Of a stretch of 64,000 bases of DNA, positions 55,649-64,000 are shown one piece after another. The position numbers were made by a program, and so were the translations under genes. This stretch comes from Bacillus massiliglaciei. Lineage in GTDB: Bacteria; Bacillota; Bacilli; Bacillales; DSM-1321. The stretch lies in assembly GCF_900098925.1 (NCBI RefSeq), contig NZ_LT622359.1, positions 341,414 through 405,413 of the forward strand, written 5' to 3'. How positions within the stretch are numbered: position 1 is the first letter of the stretch; each line of letters opens with the position of its first letter. The notes under the pieces were generated by a model, which worked only from the letters and a program-made list of their open reading frames with translations, was not told the DNA's origin and ran no database searches.

Positions 55649-56398
55649 ATGAAAAACTGGATAAAAATGCTATCGTGTGTGTTTGCGATCGGTTTGATAC
55701 CTGCACTATATGGGAATAGTACGATTGTGGCAAATGAAAAAACAGATATCGAAAAAATTGCTGAACATCTAGAAGCGATAAAGGGCCTGGAGATAGAAAA
55801 CTGGTCTATATACATGAGAGAGCGAAATGATAAGATTCAGACAAAAGAAAATTTTCAAAAAGAACTTTCTGTTTTGAAAGAAAAACTGCCTCAATTCAAA
55901 TGGAGCCGTGTAGAAGTTGATGAGAATGGCTGGAAAGCAGCCGCATCCCATACTAATGCTAAATATGGCATTGCTGAATCTTTTTCCATGATGACTGCGC
56001 AGGAAGGAAATGGCATGGTTACATACCTCATTTACGAAATAAAAGGAAAGAATTGGGATAAAGGAGCTAGGTCATTTGTCTCTTCATCCTTCCATAATAG
56101 TGTAAATGACACATTTCGAGGTAATCCGACAATTTTTTCTTGTATAAGCGGGTCTTTCAGTGATAATATGGATTCGGTTTTATCTGCCAAGATGGAACAA
56201 GTATTGAAACGGTTTAATGCCAGGGAAATTGAAAGTGTGCAGGAAGAGAATTTTATTTCTGTGACAGCACATTCAGAGTTGTTTGAGAAGACATTGACAA
56301 AAGAACAGTTGAATTTGCAGGTAGGACTCAGGACAGACGGATTGGGCGGGCGGACAAGCTTTGTAGTTGGCACACCAATCGTGACGTTTGAATATTAA
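55649..56398 (+). CDS. ywmB: YwmB-like DUF1779 exported protein
   Basis: A 249-aa protein with an N-terminal signal/TM segment (about 5-25, ending before NSTIVANEK) and a soluble extracellular domain, the YwmB/DUF1779 family with a TATA-binding-protein-like fold. It is conserved before murAA in bacilli. Its role is unknown. GGGAGGGG precedes the ATG. The gap to murAA is 32 bp, so co-transcription is likely. Confidence 0.86.
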   Translation: MKNWIKMLSCVFAIGLIPALYGNSTIVANEKTDIEKIAEHLEAIKGLEIENWSIYMRERNDKIQTKENFQKELSVLKEKLPQFKWSRVEVDENGWKAAASHTNAKYGIAESFSMMTAQEGNGMVTYLIYEIKGKNWDKGARSFVSSSFHNSVNDTFRGNPTIFSCISGSFSDNMDSVLSAKMEQVLKRFNAREIESVQEENFISVTAHSELFEKTLTKEQLNLQVGLRTDGLGGRTSFVVGTPIVTFEY

Positions 56399-56430
56399 TA
56401 TAGAGAAAATGGACGCGGAGGGGAATACTT

Positions 56431-57735
56431 TTGGAAAAAATCATCGTCCGCGGCGGAAAAAGGCTTAGCGGAACAGTTAAAGTCGAAGGTGCTAAAAACG
56501 CCGTTTTGCCGGTTATCGCTGCAACATTATTAGCAAGCAATGGGAAAAGTGTCATTAAAGACGTTCCTACTCTCTCCGATGTATATACAATCAATGAAGT
56601 ATTGCGCAACTTAAATACAGATGTTGCCTTTCATGATAATCAAGTTACTGTAGATGCATCAAGAGAGTTATTAGAAGAAGCACCATTTGAATATGTTCGA
56701 AAAATGAGAGCTTCAGTATTAGTGATGGGTTCATTATTAGCCAGAAACGGCCGTGCACGGGTAGCTTTACCTGGAGGATGTGCCATTGGTTCCCGTCCGA
56801 TCGATCAGCATTTAAAAGGGTTCGAAGCGATGGGTGCAGAGGTTAAGGTAGGTAATGGATTTATCGATGCCAAAGTGAATGGAAGATTGAAAGGTGCAAA
56901 GATTTATCTTGATTTTCCTAGTGTTGGAGCAACTGAAAATATTATGATGGCAGCTACTTTGGCTGAAGGCACAACCATCCTTGAAAACGTAGCAAAAGAG
57001 CCGGAAATCGTAGACTTGGCAAACTTCCTGAACAAGATGGGAGCTAAGGTAAAAGGTGCCGGAACTGGTACTATGAAAATCGAAGGCGTTAATACATTAT
57101 ATGGTGCCGAGCATGCTATTATTCCTGACCGCATCGAAGCTGGGACATTTATGACAGCTGCGGCCATTACGGGCGGAGATGTATTAGTAAGGGGTGCTGT
57201 TCCTGAGCATCTCACATCCCTTATTGCCAAAATGGAGGAAATGGGTGTTCAAATCCGCGAGGAAGAGGATGGTTTGCGTGTAATTGGACCGGATGAATTA
57301 AAGCCGGTTGATATTAAAACAATGCCGCATCCTGGATTCCCGACTGATATGCAGTCCCAGATGATGTCTTTATTGCTTTGTGCAAAAGGCACAAGTATGA
57401 TTACTGAAACTGTATTTGAAAATCGATTTATGCATGTGGAAGAATTCCGCCGCATGAATGCAGATGTGAAAATTGAAGGCCGTTCAGTCATTATCAATGG
57501 CCCGTCTTCTCTTCAGGGCGCAGAAGTGTCTGCTACTGATTTACGTGCCGCTGCAGCACTGATCCTAACTGGTTTAGTAGCTGACGGGATGACAAGAGTA
57601 ACAGAGCTTAAGCATCTTGACAGAGGCTATGTGAATTTCCATGGAAAATTGGCTTCGCTAGGCGCTGATATTGAGAGAATAAAAGAAGACACTCCAGCGG
57701 AAACACCATCTGTTGCCGCAGACTTAAACGCATGA
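56431..57735 (+). CDS. murAA: UDP-N-acetylglucosamine 1-carboxyvinyltransferase MurAA
   Basis: Principal MurA enzyme, starting peptidoglycan precursor synthesis. The 434-aa protein has [17 protein letters not shown] at the N-terminus and the reactive-cysteine loop [14 protein letters not shown] near residue 117. TTG start after GGAGGGG. It is a paralogue of the gene at 23170. The C-terminus carries a short acidic/proline extension ([16 protein letters not shown]) typical of the MurAA branch. It ends with a terminator. Confidence 0.95.
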   Translation: MEKIIVRGGKRLSGTVKVEGAKNAVLPVIAATLLASNGKSVIKDVPTLSDVYTINEVLRNLNTDVAFHDNQVTVDASRELLEEAPFEYVRKMRASVLVMGSLLARNGRARVALPGGCAIGSRPIDQHLKGFEAMGAEVKVGNGFIDAKVNGRLKGAKIYLDFPSVGATENIMMAATLAEGTTILENVAKEPEIVDLANFLNKMGAKVKGAGTGTMKIEGVNTLYGAEHAIIPDRIEAGTFMTAAAITGGDVLVRGAVPEHLTSLIAKMEEMGVQIREEEDGLRVIGPDELKPVDIKTMPHPGFPTDMQSQMMSLLLCAKGTSMITETVFENRFMHVEEFRRMNADVKIEGRSVIINGPSSLQGAEVSATDLRAAAALILTGLVADGMTRVTELKHLDRGYVNFHGKLASLGADIERIKEDTPAETPSVAADLNA

Positions 57736-57740
57736 TATAA

Positions 57741-57770
57741 AAACCCGTTCCCAGTGAACGGGTTTTTTTA
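57741..57770 (+). terminator. murAA terminator
   Basis: AAACCCGTTC (57741-57750) pairs with GAACGGGTTT (57756-57765), followed by T4. Confidence 0.92.
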
Positions 57771-57795
57771 TAGAGAGAATCTAAGATTCTTTTAG

Positions 57796-57824
57796 TCATA
57801 AGTGCTTGTCCAGTCCCATACATT
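57796..57824 (+). promoter_or_regulatory. Sigma-E promoter of spoIID
   Basis: TCATAAG (57796-57802), a 14-bp spacer and CATACATT (57817-57824), close to the sigma-E consensus and about 60 bp before spoIID, a known mother-cell gene. Confidence 0.6.
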
Positions 57825-57884
57825 GTTAAGAGCAATTACCTGCCGGCAATAGGCAGAGTTCAATGTATGGGGAGGCCAGGGAAT

Positions 57885-58922
57885 TTGAAGAAGACCATGA
57901 AACCAATGATACTAGTATTGATCATCACAGTATTCGTTATTATTATGATTCCAGCCATGCTTGTGCTTCCATTTTCCAAGAACGATACAACCGGCGAATT
58001 ATCAGAACAAACGGAGCAAACCGATGGAAAGGAAGGGAAAAAAGTGGATTCAAGCAAAAACGAATCGATTGAAATCTCTGTCTACAGGTCATCGGAGAAA
58101 AAAATTCAAAAGCTGCCGCTTGAAACCTACTTGTCAGGAGTTGTCGCAGCCGAAATGCCGGCAGAATTTGAAAAAGAAGCATTGAAGGCTCAAGCGCTCG
58201 CCGCCCGTACATACATTGTCAGTCAATTACTGTCCGAGAAAAAAATCGGGCTGCCTGAAGGGGCAGATGTAGGGGATACAGAGCTGCATCAAGTTTATAA
58301 AAATGACAGTGAATTAAAAGAACTATGGGGTTCCACTTATACAGAAAAAATGAATAAAATTAAAAAGGCGGTAAAAGAAACAGAAGGGCAGATCCTGACT
58401 TATGACGGGCAGCCTATTGAAGCTTCCTTTTTTTCGACCAGTAATGGCTATACGGAAAACTCAGAGGATTATTGGAAAGCGGCACGGCCTTATTTGAAAA
58501 GTGTCTCAAGCCCATGGGACAAAAGTTCCCCGAAATTTCAAACGAAGGTGGCTGTAACAGTGTCTGAGTTCGAAAATAAACTCGGCGTGAATGTTCCGGA
58601 AGGGAGCCAGATTGGTACGATTACGAAAAGAACTTCAGGGAACCGTGTAGGAATTGTCGATATTGGCGGAGTGAAACTGACGGGGAAGCAAATCAGGGAA
58701 AAATTAAGTTTAACGTCCTCCGATTTCAGTTGGGAGCGGCAGGGAGATCGGATCATCATTCTGACAAAAGGCTTCGGACATGGTGTGGGAATGAGCCAAT
58801 ATGGTGCGAATGGAATGGCGAAAGAAGGAAAAAATTATAAAGATATTGTGAAATACTACTATCAAGGGATAGACATCCAGAGTTCAGGCCATCTTCTTAA
58901 TACATTGACAGCAAAAAAATAA
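57885..58922 (+). CDS. spoIID: Stage II sporulation protein D (SpoIID)
   Basis: Lytic transglycosylase that cleaves glycan strands during engulfment, working with SpoIIP and SpoIIM in the mother-cell membrane. The 345-aa protein has an N-terminal TM helix (about 5-27) and the SpoIID domain with the catalytic-glutamate motif VVAAEMPAEFEKEALKAQ near residue 90 and GFGHGVGMSQYGA near 305. I choose TTG 57885, 10 bp after GGGGAGG, because ATG 57867 begins inside that site; the TTG start matches the family N-terminus. Confidence 0.93.
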   Translation: MKKTMKPMILVLIITVFVIIMIPAMLVLPFSKNDTTGELSEQTEQTDGKEGKKVDSSKNESIEISVYRSSEKKIQKLPLETYLSGVVAAEMPAEFEKEALKAQALAARTYIVSQLLSEKKIGLPEGADVGDTELHQVYKNDSELKELWGSTYTEKMNKIKKAVKETEGQILTYDGQPIEASFFSTSNGYTENSEDYWKAARPYLKSVSSPWDKSSPKFQTKVAVTVSEFENKLGVNVPEGSQIGTITKRTSGNRVGIVDIGGVKLTGKQIREKLSLTSSDFSWERQGDRIIILTKGFGHGVGMSQYGANGMAKEGKNYKDIVKYYYQGIDIQSSGHLLNTLTAKK

Positions 58923-58948
58923 GAGAGCGTTATGCTCTCTTATTTTTT
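58914..58948. terminator. Bidirectional terminator shared by spoIID and the vanZ-like gene
   Basis: AAAAAATAAGAGAGC (58914-58928) pairs with GCTCTCTTATTTTTT (58934-58948). Both convergent stop codons lie inside the stem-loop. Confidence 0.92.
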
Positions 58949-59364
58949 TTTGCGAGTTTTTCAATCTGTGTTAAAAATCCTCTCTGATGCTTGAAATAAT
59001 GATAGCGAACATGAAAGTAGGCAGCAAGTACACCAATGTTATCTTTTACGGCATCAATCAAGGTAGCAGAGCGATAAGGAACAAAAGACTGATGAATTTC
59101 ATCGGTAATCCCATATAATCCTGCTATTATTGCGGCATAAAGGCTGCTTTTAGCTGTCAATTTTTGATTGGCTGCTAAGGCAGCAGCAAAAAGTATATAG
59201 AGGATTGCAAACTCTACTAAGTGAAGAGCTTCTTTTATAAATCGGTCCCAAGCCGAAGATGGAAGATCCATAATCACGTCATCTGGCATGCTGGACATTG
59301 TCCATACCGCCCCCATATAAAGAATCGGAAGCAGGGAAATAATGATACGAGCTGTATTTTTCAT
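58930..59364 (-). CDS. VanZ-family membrane protein
   Basis: A 144-aa protein with about four helices and the VanZ-like family motif TDEIHQSFVPYRSATLIDAVKDN, of which DEIHQ and the aspartate of LIDAVKDN are hallmarks. The family includes VanZ (teicoplanin resistance) and many housekeeping membrane proteins, so no resistance role should be inferred. I start at MKNTARIII with GAAGGATG upstream on the minus strand. It is convergent with spoIID. Confidence 0.82.
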   Translation of the reverse strand: MKNTARIIISLLPILYMGAVWTMSSMPDDVIMDLPSSAWDRFIKEALHLVEFAILYILFAAALAANQKLTAKSSLYAAIIAGLYGITDEIHQSFVPYRSATLIDAVKDNIGVLAAYFHVRYHYFKHQRGFLTQIEKLAKKNKRA

Positions 59365-59549
59365 AGTGAAAACATCCTTCAGTCTAAAAAATTTGATATA
59401 CGTCATTTTATCAAATCATCCAGAAGGAAAATAGGGATTTCATCATTTTAAAAGGTTTCTTTTTACAGCACGATGATACTGGGAAATATTCCATGCATAA
59501 TTGGCTGTTCCTGTTCACAAAATAAATCTAAAAATATTTTTTCGGAAAG

Positions 59550-59578
59550 GTATATATTCTCTGCAAACTGTTCACAAT
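59550..59578 (+). promoter_or_regulatory. Candidate sigma-F promoter of spoIIQ
   Basis: GTATA (59550-59554), a 15-bp spacer and GTTCACAAT (59570-59578) match sigma-F except for the second G of the -10. The leader would be very short. CTGTTCACAA also occurs at 59511-59520. Confidence 0.4.
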
Positions 59579-59597
59579 GATTGCAGAGGTGATAAAT

Positions 59598-60425
59598 ATG
59601 AGAGAGGAAGAAAGAAAAACAACTTCCAAAATCCAGCGTATTCTAAAAAAACGCTGGGCGTTACCAGCTATCTATCTTGCAAGTGCAGCCATTATCTTAG
59701 CCGCGGCATTTTTGGTGCAAATGAGCTTCAGGGATTCTGCAGATCAAGGCAATAAAGAGTATACAGAAAATAAGGGATTCGATGAGCCGTCTGTAGAAGT
59801 AAACAGTAATTTGGAAAATGTGAAAATGCCGGTTGCCGACTCGTCCGAGACAGTGATCAAGAAACAATTCTATGATGTCAATGCCGATGAAAAAGAGCAA
59901 GAGGCAGCTTTAGTTTTCTACAATAATAGGTATGAGCCAAACAAAGGAATCGATATTGCTCAAAAAGACGGCAAAGAATTTGAAGTGAAAGCTTCTCTAA
60001 GCGGTACTGTAAAAACCGTTCAGGAAGATGCGCTTCTTGGCAATTTAATTGAAGTAGAACATGAAGATGGGGTCATGACACGCTATCAATCCATTCAAGA
60101 TATAAAGGTAGCGGTTGGAGACCGAGTGAAGCAGGGGCAGGCGATTGCTATGTCAGGAACCAGCCAAATCAATGAAGAAGCCGAAAATCATGTGCATTTT
60201 GAAATCCGCAAAGAAAACATTGCTGTTAATCCAATTGAATTTGACGGCAAGCAGGCTTCTACAATAGACATTGCTAAGGAAGAACAAGCACCAAAGGCAG
60301 CGGAAGAAGAGACTTCTGACGAAGCTGATACGAAAGGCGATGCCGGAAAATCTGATCCAAATGCCGATGAGGAAACACCAGATAGTCAGGATGATCAAAC
60401 ACAGCCAGCAGAAGACGAAGAATAA
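59598..60425 (+). CDS. spoIIQ: Stage II sporulation protein Q (SpoIIQ), degenerate LytM domain
   Basis: Forespore membrane protein that binds SpoIIIAH across the intermembrane space to form the engulfment ratchet and feeding-tube channel. The 275-aa protein has one TM helix (about 23-43) and an M23/LytM domain. The first zinc-ligand His of HxGxD is Asn here (NKGIDIA, residue 115), whereas HxH is kept (NHVHFE, about 198-200), so peptidase activity is unlikely. The C-terminal ~50 residues are Glu/Asp-rich low complexity. I start at ATG 59598 after AGAGGTG. Confidence 0.92.
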   Translation: MREEERKTTSKIQRILKKRWALPAIYLASAAIILAAAFLVQMSFRDSADQGNKEYTENKGFDEPSVEVNSNLENVKMPVADSSETVIKKQFYDVNADEKEQEAALVFYNNRYEPNKGIDIAQKDGKEFEVKASLSGTVKTVQEDALLGNLIEVEHEDGVMTRYQSIQDIKVAVGDRVKQGQAIAMSGTSQINEEAENHVHFEIRKENIAVNPIEFDGKQASTIDIAKEEQAPKAAEEETSDEADTKGDAGKSDPNADEETPDSQDDQTQPAEDEE

Positions 60426-60820
60426 TAATAATCAAAACGGATACATGCAGCGCAGCAACTGAAAATTGGTGAAAAGAAATCGTCCTTCGGGGCGGTTTCT
60501 TTTTGTATGTGAAAATCAGTGTTCTAAAAATTCCTGCTAAATGGACTGGAAGCGACATATTTCTCAGGAAATAAGCAGGTGAATATATCACAGAACGAAA
60601 GAAAATCAAGAAAAGACTTTTGCTTTTGTCATAAATTCTTAACCAAGCTAATAAGATGTATAAACCGATAAAGAGAGTGTTTGAGGTGAGGGGTCGTAAA
60701 TTACAAATATCCTATTAATGGCGGAATTTATCATTCATATATTTTAAGATGCTATATTTGATTCGACAGAACGGATCTCATTTCACACTCCTCACATCCA
60801 ATTTAGGGAGGTCGAGTGGT
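60426..60820 (+). other. spoIIQ-spoIIID intergenic region
   Basis: This 395-bp gap contains the spoIIQ terminator and the spoIIID control region. CATATATT near 60736 resembles a sigma-E -10 but no matching -35 was found at the right distance. The in-frame extension upstream of spoIIID lacks conservation. Confidence 0.5.
60475..60506 (+). terminator. spoIIQ terminator with UUCG loop
   Basis: AGAAATCGTCC (60475-60485) pairs with GGGCGGTTTCT (60490-60500, two G-U), enclosing a C(TTCG)G tetraloop, followed by T4. Confidence 0.88.
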
Positions 60821-61093
60821 GTGCACGATTACATCAAAGAAAGAACTATCAAGATAGGAAAGTATATCGTGGAAACAAGGAAAACAGTGCGAGTGATTGC
60901 AAAGGAATTTGGCGTTTCAAAAAGTACAGTGCATAAAGATCTTACAGAAAGGCTTCCTGAAATAAATCCCGATCTGGCTAATGAAGTAAAGGACATATTG
61001 GATTATCATAAATCGATACGCCATTTGCGCGGCGGGGAAGCGACTAAGTTGAAATATAAGCGTTCTGAATTAGAAGAAGAAGTCGTGAAATAA
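60821..61093 (+). CDS. spoIIID: Mother-cell transcription factor SpoIIID
   Basis: DNA-binding regulator acting with sigma-E and needed for sigK expression. The 90-aa protein starts GTG (MHDYIKERTIKIGKYIVE), as in B. subtilis, 8 bp after GGGAGGTC. It carries the helix-turn-helix TVRVIAKEFGVSKSTVHKDL (residues about 22-41) and the basic tail RHLRGGEATKLKYKR. Nearly identical to known SpoIIID over the first 75 residues. Confidence 0.97.
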   Translation: MHDYIKERTIKIGKYIVETRKTVRVIAKEFGVSKSTVHKDLTERLPEINPDLANEVKDILDYHKSIRHLRGGEATKLKYKRSELEEEVVK

Positions 61094-61157
61094 TTTACCG
61101 TACTTTGGAAATCCTAATGGTACAGGACGGAAGATGACAGGCAAAATAAAGTATAAA

Positions 61158-61196
61158 ATCCCTCGGTTTTCCTTGCTGAAGGGATCTTTTTTTTAT
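61158..61196 (+). terminator. spoIIID terminator
   Basis: ATCCCT (61158-61163) pairs with AGGGAT (61180-61185), followed by a long T tract. Confidence 0.75.
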
Positions 61197-61313
61197 AATT
61201 GAAGTAACTTTAATTTTATTTTTTCTACTATTTATTGTATATATGATATGGTAAAATAAACAATTAGGACAGAAGTAGCATTATGTGAGGATATTCAAGG
61301 AGGAAATTTAAAA

Positions 61314-62315
61314 ATGTTTGCTAGGGATATTGGGATAGATCTTGGGACAGCAAATGTTCTGATACATGTCAAAGGTAAAGGAATCGTGTTGAATGAGCCT
61401 TCAGTCGTAGCGATTGATAAAAATACGAACCGAGTACTTGCTGTAGGTGAGGAAGCTAGGAAAATGGTAGGGAGAACGCCTGGTAATATTGTAGCAATTC
61501 GTCCGCTTAAAGACGGTGTAATTGCAGATTTTGATGTTACTGAATCTATGCTGAGGCATTTCATTAATAAGCTGAATGTAAAAGGCTTTCTTTCTAAGCC
61601 GCGCATCTTAATATGCTGCCCGACGAATATTACAACAGTTGAGCAGAAGGCGATCAAAGAAGCAGCGGAAAAAAGCGGCGGTAAAAGGGTTTACCTTGAA
61701 GAGGAGCCTAAGGTAGCTGCAATCGGAGCGGGGATGGATATTTTCCAGCCAAGCGGAAACCTGGTTGTCGATATAGGCGGGGGCACCACAGATATCGCGG
61801 TATTATCCATGGGGGATATCGTTACTTCGGCATCAATTAAGATGGCAGGGGATAAGTTTGATGCAGAAATCCTTAATTATATAAAAAGAAAATATAAGCT
61901 TCTGATTGGGGAGCGTACAGCTGAAAATATAAAAATCCAGGTTGCTACAGTTTTCCCTGGTTCACGAAAAGAGGAAATCGAAATTCGCGGCCGCGATATG
62001 GTATCTGGCCTGCCGCGGACAATCACCGTAAATTCTGCCGAAATCGAAGAAGCGCTTAGAGAACAAGTCGCAGTCATTGTACAGGCTGCCAAAAGCGTAC
62101 TGGAGCAAACACCGCCGGAACTTTCTGCGGATATTATCGACCGCGGGGTGATCCTGACGGGAGGCGGGGCTCTGCTTCACGGAATGGATTTACTCTTAGC
62201 GGAGGAATTAAAGGTCCCAGTACTGGTGGCTGAACAGCCTATGGACTGTGTCGCTATGGGTACAGGCATTATGCTGGATAATATTGATAAGATACCGGCA
62301 CGGAAAATTAAATAA
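61314..62315 (+). CDS. mbl: Actin-like cell-shape protein Mbl
   Basis: MreB-family actin homologue that guides lateral-wall synthesis. The 333-aa protein has phosphate loop 1 IGIDLGTANVLIHV, phosphate 2 VVDIGGGTTDIAVLS near 150 and the adenosine motif GVILTGGGALLHGMD near 275. Position after spoIIID and before flhO identifies it as Mbl rather than MreB or MreBH. AAGGAGGAAA precedes the ATG. TGGTAAAAT near 61249-61257 may be an extended -10. Confidence 0.96.
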   Translation: MFARDIGIDLGTANVLIHVKGKGIVLNEPSVVAIDKNTNRVLAVGEEARKMVGRTPGNIVAIRPLKDGVIADFDVTESMLRHFINKLNVKGFLSKPRILICCPTNITTVEQKAIKEAAEKSGGKRVYLEEEPKVAAIGAGMDIFQPSGNLVVDIGGGTTDIAVLSMGDIVTSASIKMAGDKFDAEILNYIKRKYKLLIGERTAENIKIQVATVFPGSRKEEIEIRGRDMVSGLPRTITVNSAEIEEALREQVAVIVQAAKSVLEQTPPELSADIIDRGVILTGGGALLHGMDLLLAEELKVPVLVAEQPMDCVAMGTGIMLDNIDKIPARKIK

Positions 62316-62476
62316 GAAAATGTAGAGATGAGGGTCTATGGTTCACGGAGACATGAGGTACCAATGAAGCGTGCGTATCAATGTAAGAGCGAGCTAGGGC
62401 CCTTTTTCTGCTATTCGGTATGATTCCTTTACAATTGACCCTAATGAACTTGAAAAATATACCATTGTGAAAATCC

Positions 62477-62503
62477 TTAAGATCATGCATTTTTGTCCGA
62501 TAT
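62477..62503 (+). promoter_or_regulatory. Sigma-D promoter of flhO-flhP
   Basis: TTAA (62477-62480), a 15-bp spacer and TCCGATAT (62496-62503), one base off the sigma-D -10 GCCGATAT. It lies about 45 bp before flhO, a flagellar gene. Confidence 0.65.
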
Positions 62504-62548
62504 TTTATATAACAGAAAAAAACGAAACCTGTTCAGAGGAGTGTAAGA

Positions 62549-63391
62549 ATGTTAAGAGGTTTTTATACAGCAGCGTCAGGTATGATTGCTCAGCAGAGAA
62601 GAACGGAACTCCTGACGAATAATATGTCCAACGCGAATACTCCCGGTTATAAATCTGATCAAACCAGTGTCAGAGCTTTTCCGGAAATGCTTCTAAATCG
62701 GATGGACACTAATGCCATTCCCGGGAAAAATGGAGCAGGTATCTCTTCTTCACAGCAAGTGGGCGGGTTAAACACGGGGGTTTATATCCAGGATGTCTCT
62801 CCGCTTTTTTCACAGGGCGACCTGACTGAAACAAGTTTAAAGACAGACGTGTCGCTTGCAGACGGGAATATGCCCATTGATGAAGAAACAGGGATGCGGG
62901 GAACGGTCTTGTTCACAGTCCAAGATGAATGGGGAGAACTAAGGTATACGAGGAACGGAAATTTCACATTGGATGCAGACGGGTATTTGACCACAGCTTC
63001 GGGATCGTATGTACTCGACTCGAACAATCAGAGAATTCAGCTGGACAATGATCAATACGTCATAAATGAAGAAGGCGTCCTTTCTCAGGCAGGGAGAGAA
63101 GATGTGCGCTTAGGCATTGCCTTTTCCAGCAATCCATATGGGCAATTGGAGAAAGAGGGAGACGGCTTATACAGAGCGGCAGAAGGAATAGTTCTTCCGG
63201 ATGCTTATAATGTGAATGGCGCGGACTTTAGCTTAAAACAAGGATTTCTTGAAAGCTCGAATGTGGACGAATCTAAAACAATGACGGAAATGATGATGGC
63301 TTATCGATCTTTTGAAGCCAACCAGAAGGTTTTGCAGGCCTATGATAAAAGTATGGAAAAAGCAGTAAATGAAGTTGGCCGAATCGGGTAA
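62549..63391 (+). CDS. flhO: Flagellar rod/hook-type protein FlhO
   Basis: Distal rod component of the flagellar basal body (FlgF/FlgG-like), 280 aa. It has the conserved N-terminal rod motif LRGFYTAASGMIAQQRRTEL and LLTNNMSNANTPGYKSD, a central beta domain, and the C-terminal Flg_bbr_C helix (SFEANQKVLQAYDKSMEKAV). AGAGGAGTG precedes the ATG. flhP follows 35 bp later, giving an operon probably driven by sigma-D. Confidence 0.94.
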   Translation: MLRGFYTAASGMIAQQRRTELLTNNMSNANTPGYKSDQTSVRAFPEMLLNRMDTNAIPGKNGAGISSSQQVGGLNTGVYIQDVSPLFSQGDLTETSLKTDVSLADGNMPIDEETGMRGTVLFTVQDEWGELRYTRNGNFTLDADGYLTTASGSYVLDSNNQRIQLDNDQYVINEEGVLSQAGREDVRLGIAFSSNPYGQLEKEGDGLYRAAEGIVLPDAYNVNGADFSLKQGFLESSNVDESKTMTEMMMAYRSFEANQKVLQAYDKSMEKAVNEVGRIG

Positions 63392-63426
63392 CCGTTTATA
63401 ATCTTCAATCATAAGGGGAAATATCT

Positions 63427-64000
63427 ATGAACAGAACGATGCTGACAGCTACAAATACACTTAGCCAGCTGCAACATAAATTAGACATGATCAGTAATAA
63501 TATGGCCAATGCTGATACAAACGGTTATAAAAGAAAAGAAGCCACTTTTTCAGATCTTTTAGCCCAGCAATTTGATAATCAGCAGAATACCGAAAAAGAA
63601 GCTGAAAGATTGACACCAATGGGAATCAGGCAGGGGACTGGAGCTAAATTAGGACAGGCTCAGCTTATTTTGACGCAAGGATCCTTTAAAACCACCGATC
63701 GAGATTTGGATTTAGCTCTTGGTGATCCGTCATTATATTTTACTGTTTCTGTGAAAGATAATTTGGGCGAACAAACACGGCTTACGAGAGACGGCGCTTT
63801 CTATCTTTCACCGGAGAGCGCTAATTCAGACAGAATGAAGCTGGTAACGGCTGAAGGGAACTCGGTTCTTGATCAAAACGGAGAGCCGGTTGTCATTAAC
63901 GGGACGGTAAACAGTCTTACGGTATCCGATAAAGGAAGACTGACCGCTCATACGGAAACGGGAGAACAGACTTTTGAGCTTGGGGTGGTATCAGTTAAAA
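63427..64000 (+). CDS. flhP: Flagellar rod/hook-type protein FlhP, cut by the window end
   Basis: Second distal rod protein, a paralogue of FlhO. Only the first 191 codons are in the window and the frame is still open at 64000. The N-terminus reads MNRTMLTATNTLSQLQHKLD followed by MISNNMANADTNGYKRKEA, the rod-protein signature. AAGGGG lies before the ATG. Known FlhP proteins are about 270 aa, so roughly a third is missing. Confidence 0.92.
   Translation, partial: MNRTMLTATNTLSQLQHKLDMISNNMANADTNGYKRKEATFSDLLAQQFDNQQNTEKEAERLTPMGIRQGTGAKLGQAQLILTQGSFKTTDRDLDLALGDPSLYFTVSVKDNLGEQTRLTRDGAFYLSPESANSDRMKLVTAEGNSVLDQNGEPVVINGTVNSLTVSDKGRLTAHTETGEQTFELGVVSVK

Noticed and set aside
58930-59364. VanZ-like protein considered as a glycopeptide resistance gene
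   Set aside because: The VanZ family is broad. There is no vanHAX or related gene nearby, and the context is housekeeping and sporulation.

Overview
This 64-kb window is a chromosomal segment of a low-to-moderate G+C, endospore-forming, flagellated bacterium of the Bacillaceae. The evidence is the gene order, which follows the Bacillus subtilis ywi-ywj-ywl-atp-ywm block (speE-speB-ywiB-argS, clsB-fadF, rpoE-pyrG-ywjG-spo0F-fbaA-tal-murAB-glpX-rho-rpmE-tdk-prfA-prmC-spoIIR-ywlC-mntP-ywlE, rpiB-ywlG-glyA-upp, atpIBEFHAGDC, ywzB-ywmB-murAA-spoIID-spoIIQ-spoIIID-mbl-flhO-flhP). Other support comes from strong AGGAGG-type ribosome binding sites, frequent TTG/GTG starts and sporulation genes. The species cannot be fixed from the sequence. 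No rRNA, tRNA, CRISPR array, insertion sequence or prophage was seen.

Layout. 0-4.2 kb: spermidine/agmatine genes, ywiB and argS. 4.3-16.5 kb: a minus-strand cardiolipin synthase, then a lipid/branched-chain acyl-CoA catabolic block (fadF, thiolase, 3-hydroxyacyl-CoA dehydrogenase, two acyl-CoA dehydrogenases, a TetR repressor and the fused isobutyryl-CoA mutase icmF). Two matching palindromic operators lie at the fadF and thiolase promoters. 16.5-31.6 kb: the conserved housekeeping run from rpoE to spoIIR, covering CTP synthesis, phosphorelay, glycolysis/gluconeogenesis, cell wall, termination and translation release. pyrG carries a clear CTP-sensing attenuator. 31.6-43.1 kb: a DnaA-box cluster at ywlC, then tsaC, mntP, arginine phosphatase, an inserted chemoreceptor, rpiB, glyA, upp, mnaA and an inserted secreted subtilase. 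43.1-50.6 kb: the complete F1Fo ATP synthase operon. 51.0-55.1 kb: a partial complex I (nuo) locus in which only J, K, M and N remain as full ORFs, with nuoL reduced to about 170 bp carrying its original ribosome binding site. 55.2-64.0 kb: ywzB, ywmB, murAA and a run of sporulation and morphogenesis genes (spoIID, spoIIQ, spoIIID, mbl) ending in flhO and the start of flhP, which runs off the window.

The genes combine central metabolism and energy conservation with sporulation control. spo0F feeds the phosphorelay; SpoIIR (forespore) triggers sigma-E; SpoIID and SpoIIQ act in engulfment; SpoIIID controls mother-cell transcription. Sigma-F, sigma-E and sigma-D promoter matches sit in front of spoIIR, spoIID and flhO. 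The most unusual feature is the truncated nuo locus, whose surviving membrane subunits keep most of the charged residues of the proton path but have no catalytic arm in this window.
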